DNA of 64,000 nt from Kribbella aluminosa (lineage in GTDB: Bacteria; Actinomycetota; Actinomycetes; Propionibacteriales; Kribbellaceae), in the NCBI RefSeq assembly GCF_017876295.1, contig NZ_JAGINT010000002.1:2542001-2606000 (forward strand). The letters are read 5' to 3'. The notes beneath the pieces are model-generated. The model saw nothing but the letters and a program-made list of their open reading frames with translations, was not told the origin of the DNA and did no database searches. This document shows positions 57,180-64,000 of this stretch, in pieces. The position numbers and the translations under genes are program-made. Numbering within the stretch: the stretch's first letter is position 1; each line of letters opens with the position of its first letter.

Positions 57180-59000
57180 CTACAGGTCGGTGTGGCCGAG
57201 CCATGGGTGGGTGGTGAAGGTGGCGGTTGGGGAGTCTGGGGTTTCTAGTTCGAGGATGGCGAGGTTGTTGGTGCCGGCAACGAGTAGGGGGGCCGGGACG
57301 TACAGGGTGTGCTGGGGGCCGCGGCGCCAGTAGCGGCCTAGGCAGAAGCCGTTGATCCAGGCGAAACCCTTGCCCCAGGCATCGGTTCGGAGGAACAGGT
57401 CGGACTGGGCGTCCGCCTCGAACGTTGCTCGCCAGGCGGTCGGGCCGGTGCCGATGGTGGTCGGCGTTGGGCCGGCCGAATGCCACAGGCGGGGGAGGTG
57501 GTCGAGGTCGATCGGGCAGACGGACCAGTCGGACAGCTCGGTGGTGCCGAGGAGGAGCGGGGCGATCAGGCCCTTCGGCTCGCCGATTCGTGCGCCGTAG
57601 TTGACACGTCCCATGTCCTCGACGACGAGTTCGAGCCGGCCGCGGGTGTGCGGGAGCATGATTGTGCGCTCGTGTCGTTCGCGTTCCAGTACGCCGACCG
57701 GTGCGCCGTCCAGGAACACCTGCACCCGGTCGCGGACCTCGCCGAAGGTCAGTGCTGCCGGCCCGCCGTGGCGCAGTTCGGTGCGGAAGATCGCCAGCCG
57801 GGCGTCGAGCTCGTCCAGGGTCGGTACGTCGTGGTGCTCCGACCAGCTCCCGCCCGGACAGGCGAGAAGCCCGATCGGGTCCGCCAATGCAACGTTGAAC
57901 TCAGGCGCAGCCGCCGCTGGCGAGAGCGACGATGAGGGCGCAGGCGAGGACACCGACGAGGGCACCGACGAGGGCGCAGCCGCCGACGAGGGCGCGGGTG
58001 GAGGCACCGACGACGGTGTCGGGGCGTGTCGGGAGATCGCTTCGCGGAAGGCGAAGTACTTTGCGGTTGGGTTGCCTGCCTCGTCGAGGGGGGCGTCGTA
58101 GTCGTAGGAGGTCACGGTTGCGCGGTACACGCCCTTGTCGTTGGCGCCGCTGGTGAGCCCGAAGTTCGTCCCGCCGTGGAACATGTAGATGTTCACGGAG
58201 GCGCCCGCGGCGAGCAACGCGTCGAGCTCAGAAGCCGCGTCGGCCGCCGAGGTCGTGTGGTGCCGGCCGCCCCAGTAGTCGAACCACCCGTCCCAGAACT
58301 CCATGCACATCAACGGCCCGGTCGGCTGGTGCTTGCGCAGGGTCTCCAGCCGCGCCTCGACCCGGGACCCGAACGACCCGGTCCGCAGTACGCCGTCCAG
58401 CCCGCCCGCGGTGAGCATCTCGTCGGTCGGCTGGTCGACCGTGACGAGCGGAACCGTCGTACCGGCGGTACGGATCACCTCGGCGAGCGCCTTCAGATAC
58501 GTCTGGTCGTCCCCGAAGGCGCCGTACTCGTTCTCCACCTGTACGAGGAGGACCGGCCCGCCCTGGTCGATCTGCAGCGGCCCGACGATCTCCAGCACGT
58601 CCTGGAGATACCGAGTCACCGCCGTCATGAACTGCGGCTCGAGCCGCCGTACGCCGAGACCCGCCGTACGCAGCAGCCACGGAGGTAGGCCTCCGTTGTC
58701 CAGCTCGGCGCAGATGTACGGGCCGGGCCGGACGATCGCGTACATCCCCGCCGCGGCCACTTCGCGCAGGAAGCGGCCGAGGTCGAGGATCCCGGTGGTG
58801 TCGAACTCACCGGGCCGTGGGCTGTGCAGGTTCCACGGGACGTAGGTCTCGATGGTGTTGAGCCCCATCTGCCGTGCCTTCTCGATGCGGTCGGCCCAGT
58901 AGTCCGGATGCACCCGGAAGTAGTGCAGCGCACCGGAGATGATCTGGAACGGGCGGCCATCCAGCAGGAAGTCGGATGGACCGATCGTGAAGTCGGGCAC
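57180..59000 (-). CDS. GH35 beta-galactosidase, cytoplasmic
   Basis: 606 residues of the GH35 family: DFLLDGRPFQIISGALHYFRVHPDYWADRIEKARQMGLNTIETYVPWNLHSPRPGEFD is the family opening, LLVQVENEYGAFGDD carries the acid/base Glu, and PLMCMEFWDGWFDYWGGRHHT the nucleophile Glu. C-terminal beta domains follow. A Ser/Pro/Ala-rich linker of about 45 residues (around 335-380, APSSVPSSVSSPAPSSS and similar) is an unusual insertion after the TIM barrel. No signal peptide. Last gene of an operon with an ABC sugar importer, so it hydrolyses imported galactosides. Confidence 0.94.
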   Translation of the reverse strand: MPDFTIGPSDFLLDGRPFQIISGALHYFRVHPDYWADRIEKARQMGLNTIETYVPWNLHSPRPGEFDTTGILDLGRFLREVAAAGMYAIVRPGPYICAELDNGGLPPWLLRTAGLGVRRLEPQFMTAVTRYLQDVLEIVGPLQIDQGGPVLLVQVENEYGAFGDDQTYLKALAEVIRTAGTTVPLVTVDQPTDEMLTAGGLDGVLRTGSFGSRVEARLETLRKHQPTGPLMCMEFWDGWFDYWGGRHHTTSAADAASELDALLAAGASVNIYMFHGGTNFGLTSGANDKGVYRATVTSYDYDAPLDEAGNPTAKYFAFREAISRHAPTPSSVPPPAPSSAAAPSSVPSSVSSPAPSSSLSPAAAAPEFNVALADPIGLLACPGGSWSEHHDVPTLDELDARLAIFRTELRHGGPAALTFGEVRDRVQVFLDGAPVGVLERERHERTIMLPHTRGRLELVVEDMGRVNYGARIGEPKGLIAPLLLGTTELSDWSVCPIDLDHLPRLWHSAGPTPTTIGTGPTAWRATFEADAQSDLFLRTDAWGKGFAWINGFCLGRYWRRGPQHTLYVPAPLLVAGTNNLAILELETPDSPTATFTTHPWLGHTDL

Positions 59001-59024
59001 GTGTTCTCGTTTCGGTAGGGGCGG

Positions 59025-60377
59025 TCAGCCGTTGACCTGGAAGCCCTGCTGGTTACCATACGAAACCAGCGCGTCCTGCCAGGATTTCAGGCCGGTGTTC
59101 AGGTCGGACTTGGACTGGTACGACTTGCCGACGGTGTCGCCGTAGATGCTGTTCGCGTAGAGCTCGTACGGCAGGTAGGTCCAGCCCTTGACCACGGAGT
59201 CGGCGGCACCGGTCAGTACTTCGTTGATCTTCTGGCCGCCGAAGTACGCGCTGCCCTTGCCGACGAACGCCGGGTCCTTCAGGTCGGCCGTGGTGGCCGG
59301 GAAGCCGCCGCTGGCGAGGAACGTCTTGACGCCCTCGTCGTGGTTCAGCCAGCGGACGAACGCCGCCGCGAGGGCCGGATTCTTGCTCTGCTTGAGGACG
59401 GACTCGGTGCTGCCGCCGTTCTCCGCGGTGGCCGGTTGGCCGTCGTACGTCGGCATCGGCGCGACCGCCCACTTGCCGGCGCCGGCCTTCACCGAGGACT
59501 CCATCACGCCGGGCATCCAGGCACCGGTCGGCAGCGTCGCGATCGTGCCGTCGCCGAGCGCCTTGTACCACTCGTCGGTCCAGCCGGGGATGCTCGACAC
59601 CAGGCCGCCCGTGACGAGCTGGTTCCAGGTCGCGGTCCACTTCTTCGAGCCGTCGTCCTGCAGGTTGATCGTGACGTTCTTGCCGTCGGTCTTGAACGGC
59701 GTACCGCCGGCCTGCCAGATCATGCTGGTGGTGAACCCGGCGTCGCCGGAGTCGTTGCTGATGTACGCCTTCGGGTTCGCGGCGTGCAGCTTCTTCGCGG
59801 CGGCGACGTACTCGTCCCAGGTCTTCGGTACGGCGATGCCGTACTTGGCGAAGACCTCCTTGTTGTAGAACAGCGCCATCGGCCCGGAGTCCTGCGGCAG
59901 CCCGTACAGCCCGCTGCCCGCGTGGACCGAGGCCCAGGTGGAGGCCGTGTACGACGACTCGTACTGCGAGAACCCGTACTGGTTCAGGTCGACCAGCGAA
60001 CCCGGCAGTGCGAACTGGGGGAGTGCCTGGTATTCGACCTGTGCGACGTCGGGAGCGCCCGAGCCGGCCTTGATCACGTTCTGCAGCTTGGTGTACTGGT
60101 CGTTGCCGGTGCCGGCGTTGACCAGGTTCACCTTGACGTTCGGGTACTGCTTCATGAACGCGTCGACCTGCGCCTGCGCCGACGGCGTCCAGCTCCAGTA
60201 CGTGAGCTCGCCGCCCGCCTTCAACGCGGCGTCGACCGCGTCAGCAGAGCCTGTGGTCGTGCCGCCGCTGGCACTGTTGTTGGACGATCCGCCGCCGCAC
60301 GCCGCGACGACGGCCAGCGCCGTCAGTGCGGCCCCGGCAACCACCAGCTGCCGGAGGCCACGAAGGTGTGACTTCAT
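59025..60377 (-). CDS. Sugar-binding lipoprotein of ABC importer
   Basis: 450 residues. Lipoprotein signal MKSHLRGLRQLVVAGAALTALAVVAACGGGSS with lipobox VVAAC, then an extracellular solute-binding domain of family 1 (GGELTYWSWTPSAQAQVDAFMKQYPNVKVNLVNAGTGNDQYTKLQNVIKAGSGAPDVAQVEYQALPQFA). Tryptophans such as those in YWSWTP and WTDEWYK suit carbohydrate stacking. It captures the oligosaccharide for the two permeases encoded just upstream. It is 11 bp after the second permease and 24 bp before the GH35 gene. No ATPase gene is in the operon, so a shared MsiK-type ATPase is likely. Confidence 0.94.
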   Translation of the reverse strand: MKSHLRGLRQLVVAGAALTALAVVAACGGGSSNNSASGGTTTGSADAVDAALKAGGELTYWSWTPSAQAQVDAFMKQYPNVKVNLVNAGTGNDQYTKLQNVIKAGSGAPDVAQVEYQALPQFALPGSLVDLNQYGFSQYESSYTASTWASVHAGSGLYGLPQDSGPMALFYNKEVFAKYGIAVPKTWDEYVAAAKKLHAANPKAYISNDSGDAGFTTSMIWQAGGTPFKTDGKNVTINLQDDGSKKWTATWNQLVTGGLVSSIPGWTDEWYKALGDGTIATLPTGAWMPGVMESSVKAGAGKWAVAPMPTYDGQPATAENGGSTESVLKQSKNPALAAAFVRWLNHDEGVKTFLASGGFPATTADLKDPAFVGKGSAYFGGQKINEVLTGAADSVVKGWTYLPYELYANSIYGDTVGKSYQSKSDLNTGLKSWQDALVSYGNQQGFQVNG

Positions 60378-60388
60378 GCTGTTTCCTT

Positions 60389-61252
60389 TCACTTCACACT
60401 GCCGGCGCTCAGGCCTGATTGCCAGAAGCGCTGGAGAAGGAGGAAGGCGATCACCAGCGGAACGATGGTCAGCAACGATCCGGTGATCACCAGGTTGTAG
60501 ATGGGACGGGCGCCCACTCCGGTCGCCTGGTTGCTCCACTGGGTGAGCCCGACGGTGAGCGGGTACAGATTCGGCTTGCTGAGCATGATCAGCGGCAGGA
60601 AGTAGTTGTTCCAGGTCGAGACCATCGCGAACAGCAAGGTGGTCACGATGCCCGGGCTGAGCAGCCGCAGCGCCACCGTGAAGAACGTCCGGACCTCCCC
60701 GGCGCCGTCGATCCGGGCCGCCTCGAGCAGCTCCGGTGGGACCGCGTCGGCGGAGTAGACCCACATCAGGTAGAGGCCGAACGGGCTGACCAGCGACGGG
60801 ATGATGATCGCCCACACGGTGTTGGTCAGCCCGAGGTTGGAGAACATCAGGAACGTCGGTACGGCGAGCGCCGTCCCGGGTACGGCGACCGCGCCGAGCA
60901 GTACGGCGAACACCGCGCGGCGGCCGGCGAACTTGTACTTCGCCAACCCGTAGCCGGCGGCCGTCGCGAGGAGTGTCGCCCCGCCGGCGCCGACCACGAC
61001 GTACAGGAGCGTGTTGCCGAGCCAGCGCAGGAAGATCCCGTTGTCGTACGTCAGGGTGTCCTTGATGTTGGCGAAGAACGCGAAGCTCTTGCCGAACCAC
61101 AGGCCGGGCGTGGACAGCAGGTCGTCCTGGGTTTTCGTTGCGCTGAGCAACAACCAGACGAGCGGGACGATCGTGTAGAGCAGGTACAGCACCATCACGC
61201 CGGTGAGTACCTTGGAGCGCTTCGGGCGCAGGGGCGACGTCATGACACTCAC
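60389..61252 (-). CDS. Carbohydrate ABC importer permease 2 (MalG type)
   Basis: 287 residues, six helices. The EAA loop reads YSADAVPPELLEAARIDGAGEVRTFFTVALRLLSPGIVTTLLF, the site where the ATPase docks, and the C-terminus is FLLLQRFWQSGLSAGSVK, typical of MalG-type subunits. GTG 61252 overlaps the stop of permease 1 (GTGA); an ATG three codons later (61243) is an alternative start. Confidence 0.94.
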   Translation of the reverse strand: MSVMTSPLRPKRSKVLTGVMVLYLLYTIVPLVWLLLSATKTQDDLLSTPGLWFGKSFAFFANIKDTLTYDNGIFLRWLGNTLLYVVVGAGGATLLATAAGYGLAKYKFAGRRAVFAVLLGAVAVPGTALAVPTFLMFSNLGLTNTVWAIIIPSLVSPFGLYLMWVYSADAVPPELLEAARIDGAGEVRTFFTVALRLLSPGIVTTLLFAMVSTWNNYFLPLIMLSKPNLYPLTVGLTQWSNQATGVGARPIYNLVITGSLLTIVPLVIAFLLLQRFWQSGLSAGSVK

Positions 61253-62169
61253 AGGGCCTCCCTGGATCCGCGGAGTTGCACGACGTACGCGATGATCGCG
61301 GTGATGATGCCCATCACGATCGCGACGGTGGCGGAGTAGTTGAACTGCTGGCCGGCGAACGAGAGGTTGTAGGCGTACATGTTCGGCGTGTAGTACGTGT
61401 TGATCACGTTCGGCGCCAGCGTGCGCAGGATGTTCGGCTCGTTGAAGAGCTGGAAGCTGCCGATGATCGAGAAGATCGTCGCGATCACGATCGCCCCGCG
61501 GAGCGCCGGCAGCTTCACCGCGAGGATGGTCCGGAACGTGTTGGCGCCGTCGATCGCGGCCGCCTCGTAGAGCTCGCCGGGGACCGTCCGCAGCGCCGAG
61601 AAGAAGATCAGCATGTTGTAGCCGACGAACTCCCAGGTGACGATGTTCGCGATCGACGGCAGCATCCAGCCGCCGCTCAACGGCTTCAGCGCCGTACCGA
61701 GCAGGTCGTTGAGGTTCGCCGCGAGGCCGAAGTTGTCGCCGTAGATGTAGCCCCACATCAGTACGGCGACCACGCCCGGTACGGCGTACGGCAGGAAGAT
61801 CACGATCCGGAAGAAGCCGGCCGCGTGCAGCCGCGCGCTGTCGATCGCGAGCGCCGCGAGCAGCGCCAGCGCCAGCATCACCGGCACCTGCACGACCAGG
61901 AAGATCGCCACCCGGCCGAAGGACTCCCAGAACTTCGGGTCCTGCAGCGCCTCGGTGTAGTTGCTCAGGCCAACGAACGCGCGGCCGCCGAAGAACGCCT
62001 GCTCACGGAACAGGCTGAGATAGATCGCGTACCCGATCGGGGCCAGGAAGGTGACCGCGAAGACGGCCAGGAACGGGCCGACGAACAGCCACCCCTTACC
62101 GTCCTTCGACGCCCGCTTCCGCCGGGTCGCGGGCCGTACCACCACCCGCTGGGCCACGGACTCCGCCAT
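61249..62169 (-). CDS. Carbohydrate ABC importer permease 1 (MalF type)
   Basis: 306 residues, six helices starting GWLFVGPFLAVFAVTFLAPIGYAIYLSLF. EAA loop LRTVPGELYEAAAIDGANTFRTILAVKLPALRGAIVIATIFSIIGSFQLFNEP. First gene of the leftward operon permease 1 - permease 2 - binding protein - GH35. Two LacI-type operators lie 30-76 bp upstream of the start. Confidence 0.94.
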   Translation of the reverse strand: MAESVAQRVVVRPATRRKRASKDGKGWLFVGPFLAVFAVTFLAPIGYAIYLSLFREQAFFGGRAFVGLSNYTEALQDPKFWESFGRVAIFLVVQVPVMLALALLAALAIDSARLHAAGFFRIVIFLPYAVPGVVAVLMWGYIYGDNFGLAANLNDLLGTALKPLSGGWMLPSIANIVTWEFVGYNMLIFFSALRTVPGELYEAAAIDGANTFRTILAVKLPALRGAIVIATIFSIIGSFQLFNEPNILRTLAPNVINTYYTPNMYAYNLSFAGQQFNYSATVAIVMGIITAIIAYVVQLRGSREAL

Positions 62170-62198
62170 GTCCGTCGACCTCCGTTTCTGTTTGTTTC

Positions 62199-62212
62199 TG
62201 TTTACGCAAACA
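62199..62212. promoter_or_regulatory. LacI-type operator 1 of the galactoside operon
   Basis: TGTTTACGCAAACA: a near-perfect palindrome with central CG, 30 bp before the first permease start. Same TGTTTACG half as operator 2. Confidence 0.75.
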
Positions 62213-62231
62213 TCTGAGCCGGACGCTAGCC

Positions 62232-62245
62232 TGTTTACGTGAACA
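62232..62245. promoter_or_regulatory. LacI-type operator 2 of the galactoside operon
   Basis: TGTTTACGTGAACA, 33 bp (three helical turns) from operator 1, centre to centre, so two repressor dimers could bind the same face. The LacI gene at 62316-63371 lies immediately upstream and is the likely binder. Confidence 0.72.
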
Positions 62246-62315
62246 TGTCCAGCGATGTGTGACGTAGGAATCAGCGGGGCCTGCGCGGTGCGGCGGTGCG
62301 GCGGTGCTCGGACGA

Positions 62316-63371
62316 TCAGCGGCGCTTACGCGGTGCGGCGGTGCTCTCACGGATGATCAGCGGTGCGGCCACCGTGCCGTGGAAGTCGGTCAGCGGGGCG
62401 CCCTGCCGGAGCTGCCGGAGGATCAGCTCGACCAGTTCGTTGCCGATCTGCTGGAACTGCTGCCGGACGGTGGTCAGCGGCGGCCAGAAGTGTTCGGCCA
62501 GGTCGATGTCGTCGAAGCCGACGACGCTCACGTCCTGCGGTACGCCGCGGCCGGCCTCGTGCAGTGCGTGGATCAGCCCGCACGCCATCTCGTCGTTCGC
62601 CGCGAACACGGCCGTGACGTCCTTGCGCTTCGCGAGCACCTTGCCCAGCTCGTACCCGGAGTCCGCGGACCAGCCGCCGCGGAGGATCGCCGGCACCCTG
62701 CGGCCGGCCTCCTCGAGCGTCTGTCGCCAGGCGGTCGCGCGCAGATCGGCCGGCCCGGAGTCGTCCGGCCCCGCGAGGTGGTGGACGGTCTTGTGCCCGA
62801 GGTCGAGCAGATGCTGTACGGCGGCCTTGCTGCCGCCGACCTGGTCGGCGCCGATCGCGGGGTGGTGGCCGATGAACCGGGAGTCCGAGACTGCTACCGG
62901 CAGAGTCGGGGGCAGCGCGAGGGTGGTCGGTGTGGCGGTCTCGGCGCGGATGATGATCAGCCCGTCGATCGCCTGGTGGTTGAGCTGCTGCACGGCGTCG
63001 CTGACGTCGCTCGACGACGGCGTCTCGACGTCGACCAGGCTGACCGAGTACCCCTCGCGGCGGGCGGCCTCGATGACCGCCTCGATGGTTTTCGACTCGC
63101 CGGTGCGGATCACCTGGTGCGCGATCAGCCCGATCGAGCGGAAGTTCCCGCGGCGGAGTGCGCGGGCGGCGTGGTTCGGTGCGTAGCCGAGCTGCCGCAT
63201 GGCTTCGAGGACGCGTTCCTTCGTCTCCGGGCGGACCGGCTCCGCGCCGGTGGAGACCCGGGAGACGGTCTGCGCAGAGACCCCGGCCAAGCGCGCCACG
63301 TCACCGATCGAGGGCCCCGACTTCGGATGCCCCTTGACTCCGCGACGCGACGGCTTGGGCTGGTTCGACAT
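62316..63371 (-). CDS. LacI-family repressor of the galactoside operon
   Basis: 351 residues. HTH and hinge: PSIGDVARLAGVSAQTVSRVSTGAEPVRPETKERVLEAMRQLGYAPNHAARALRRGNF; sensor domain with VTAVFAANDEMACGLIHALHEAGRGVPQDVSVVGFDDIDLAEHFWPPLTTVRQQF. It lies directly upstream of, and on the same strand as, the sugar ABC/GH35 operon, with two matching operators in the 146-bp gap. It should release DNA on binding a galactoside or its product. Confidence 0.92.
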   Translation of the reverse strand: MSNQPKPSRRGVKGHPKSGPSIGDVARLAGVSAQTVSRVSTGAEPVRPETKERVLEAMRQLGYAPNHAARALRRGNFRSIGLIAHQVIRTGESKTIEAVIEAARREGYSVSLVDVETPSSSDVSDAVQQLNHQAIDGLIIIRAETATPTTLALPPTLPVAVSDSRFIGHHPAIGADQVGGSKAAVQHLLDLGHKTVHHLAGPDDSGPADLRATAWRQTLEEAGRRVPAILRGGWSADSGYELGKVLAKRKDVTAVFAANDEMACGLIHALHEAGRGVPQDVSVVGFDDIDLAEHFWPPLTTVRQQFQQIGNELVELILRQLRQGAPLTDFHGTVAAPLIIRESTAAPRKRR

Positions 63372-63393
63372 GGGATCAATATAGGGAGTGTTC

Positions 63394-64000
63394 TCAGTTG
63401 TCGCGGGAGATCAGCAGCCAGCTGAGCTGGATGTCGGGGGAGCGGGTGGGGGTGATTGTGACCGTGATGTTGCCGTCGGCGCCGACCTGGATGCCGGCGT
63501 AGGACGCGGCGGTGCCGGTTGCGGTGAAGAGGCGTTGATTGTCGACAATCCGGTTGTTGATTGTTATCTGGGCCGCGCGGTTCGCCCACGGCCAGGGGTC
63601 GTAGTAGCCGGCGTGGACCGTGTAGATGCCGGGGGCGAGGCCGCCGAAGGTGTAGACGAGCGGCTCGTGGTTCTTGGCGTAGCGGAGGGTCGTGTAGAGG
63701 TCGCCGGTGCCGGACGGGGCGCTGGATCCGGTGTAGCCCCAGGTGGTGCCGGTGCTGGGGTCGGTGCCGAGCGGTTGCTCGGGTGCCGAGTTGAGCAGCG
63801 GCTGCTGCGCGGCGAGCGTGGTCCAGTCGGGCGTGGCCGTGCCGCCGGCGTTCACGGCGTACCGGAGATTGTGGGGGACCACAACGACCGAGCGGGTGAA
63901 GGTCCGGCCGTCGGCCAGCGTGCCGCGCAGGTTCCCGGGTCCGGGTTGCGTGACGCTCGCCGGGTCCCAGGTGACGGCGACCTGTTGCGCGCCGCGCGCG
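63394..64000 (-). CDS. C-terminal part of a secreted multidomain protein (5' end outside window)
   Basis: At least 202 codons, open at the right edge. The first visible part (QQVAVTWDPASVTQPGPGNLRGTLADGRTFTRSVVVVP) is a bacterial Ig-like (Big_4-type) domain. The rest (NLRYAVNAGGTATPDWTTLAAQQPLLNSAPEQPLG...LVYTFGGLAPGIYTVHAGYYDPWPWANRAAQITINNRIVDNQRLFTATG...) resembles a beta-sandwich carbohydrate-binding or galactose-binding-like module. It probably ends a large extracellular glycoside hydrolase, fitting the neighbouring galactoside genes. It contains the fifth ATTGTCGACAAT copy. It ends 23 bp before the LacI start. Confidence 0.75.
   Translation of the reverse strand, partial: ARGAQQVAVTWDPASVTQPGPGNLRGTLADGRTFTRSVVVVPHNLRYAVNAGGTATPDWTTLAAQQPLLNSAPEQPLGTDPSTGTTWGYTGSSAPSGTGDLYTTLRYAKNHEPLVYTFGGLAPGIYTVHAGYYDPWPWANRAAQITINNRIVDNQRLFTATGTAASYAGIQVGADGNITVTITPTRSPDIQLSWLLISRDN
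63538..63549. repeat. ATTGTCGACAAT palindrome, copy 5 (inside secreted protein gene)
   Basis: A perfect 12-bp palindrome read on the minus strand as I-V-D-N in the secreted protein's C-terminal module. It is identical to copies 1-4, over 42 kb away. Confidence 0.8.

Noticed and set aside
1..64000. CRISPR arrays, rRNA genes, integrases or intact insertion sequences
   Set aside because: No regularly spaced repeats, rRNA-like stretches or transposase/integrase motifs were seen anywhere in the window.

Overview
The window is about 70% G+C chromosomal DNA from an actinobacterium. The gene families (ZAS-type anti-sigma factor with SigK-like sigma factor, CGNR regulator, MT0933-like protein, Tat-exported enzymes, propane monooxygenase cluster with its own chaperonin, many LacI/ROK-controlled sugar genes) suggest a soil genus such as Kribbella or another Nocardioidaceae-like organism. 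That placement is inference from gene content. No rRNA, tRNA, CRISPR array or intact insertion sequence was found.

Layout. 1-3.7 kb: tail of an MFS exporter, a formylglycine-generating enzyme, a MazF/antitoxin pair, a luciferase-like oxidoreductase and a small SGNH hydrolase. 3.7-8.3 kb: a ZIP metal transporter broken by a frameshift, with an iron-box-like site in front of it, then a leftward operon of three Gfo/Idh/MocA oxidoreductases and a 2OG-Fe(II) oxygenase behind a perfect LacI-type palindrome. 8.3-10.7 kb: metY-metX (methionine synthesis). 10.7-19.4 kb: assorted enzymes and regulators (LysR, CGNR, TetR, MarR families), several with clear palindromic operators between divergent genes. 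19.5-25.2 kb: a multidrug-type ABC exporter, then a GH95 alpha-L-fucosidase coupled to an FGGY sugar kinase. 25.2-34.4 kb: SDR, methyltransferase, an MFS / ECF sigma / PEP-mutase operon, thioesterase, a SigK-RskA pair, a secreted chorismate mutase and an MFS transporter.

34.5-45.6 kb is the best-defined system: a soluble di-iron propane monooxygenase operon (hydroxylase large subunit, reductase, hydroxylase small subunit, coupling protein), followed by an amidohydrolase, a DUF59 protein, a zinc alcohol dehydrogenase and a dedicated GroEL-like chaperonin. A divergent AcoR/MimR-type activator precedes it. Two copies of an inverted repeat TCTCA-N3-TGAGA lie between activator and operon and are the likely activator sites. 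The operon would oxidise propane or a ketone to an alcohol and onward, with the chaperonin folding the hydroxylase.

45.6-53.4 kb: a short decay zone with a 26-bp inverted repeat and a stranded ABC-permease tail, a PLP enzyme, a triple-HTH protein, a LacI regulator convergent with a secreted GH6 cellulase that carries two CelR/CebR-like operators, a Tat-exported 5'-nucleotidase, a ROK regulator, and a graveyard of remnants including an ECF sigma pseudogene. 53.4-57 kb: an NCS2 purine/uracil permease and an uncharacterised two-gene module (proline-rich protein with a conserved HEYVE-containing C-terminal domain, translationally coupled to a small partner) that looks like a toxin/immunity pair. 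57-64 kb: a LacI-controlled operon for galactoside use (two ABC permeases, binding lipoprotein, GH35 beta-galactosidase) and the end of a secreted multidomain protein.

A 12-bp palindrome, ATTGTCGACAAT, occurs five times, always inside genes. That is far more than expected at this base composition and is one of the odder signals in the window.
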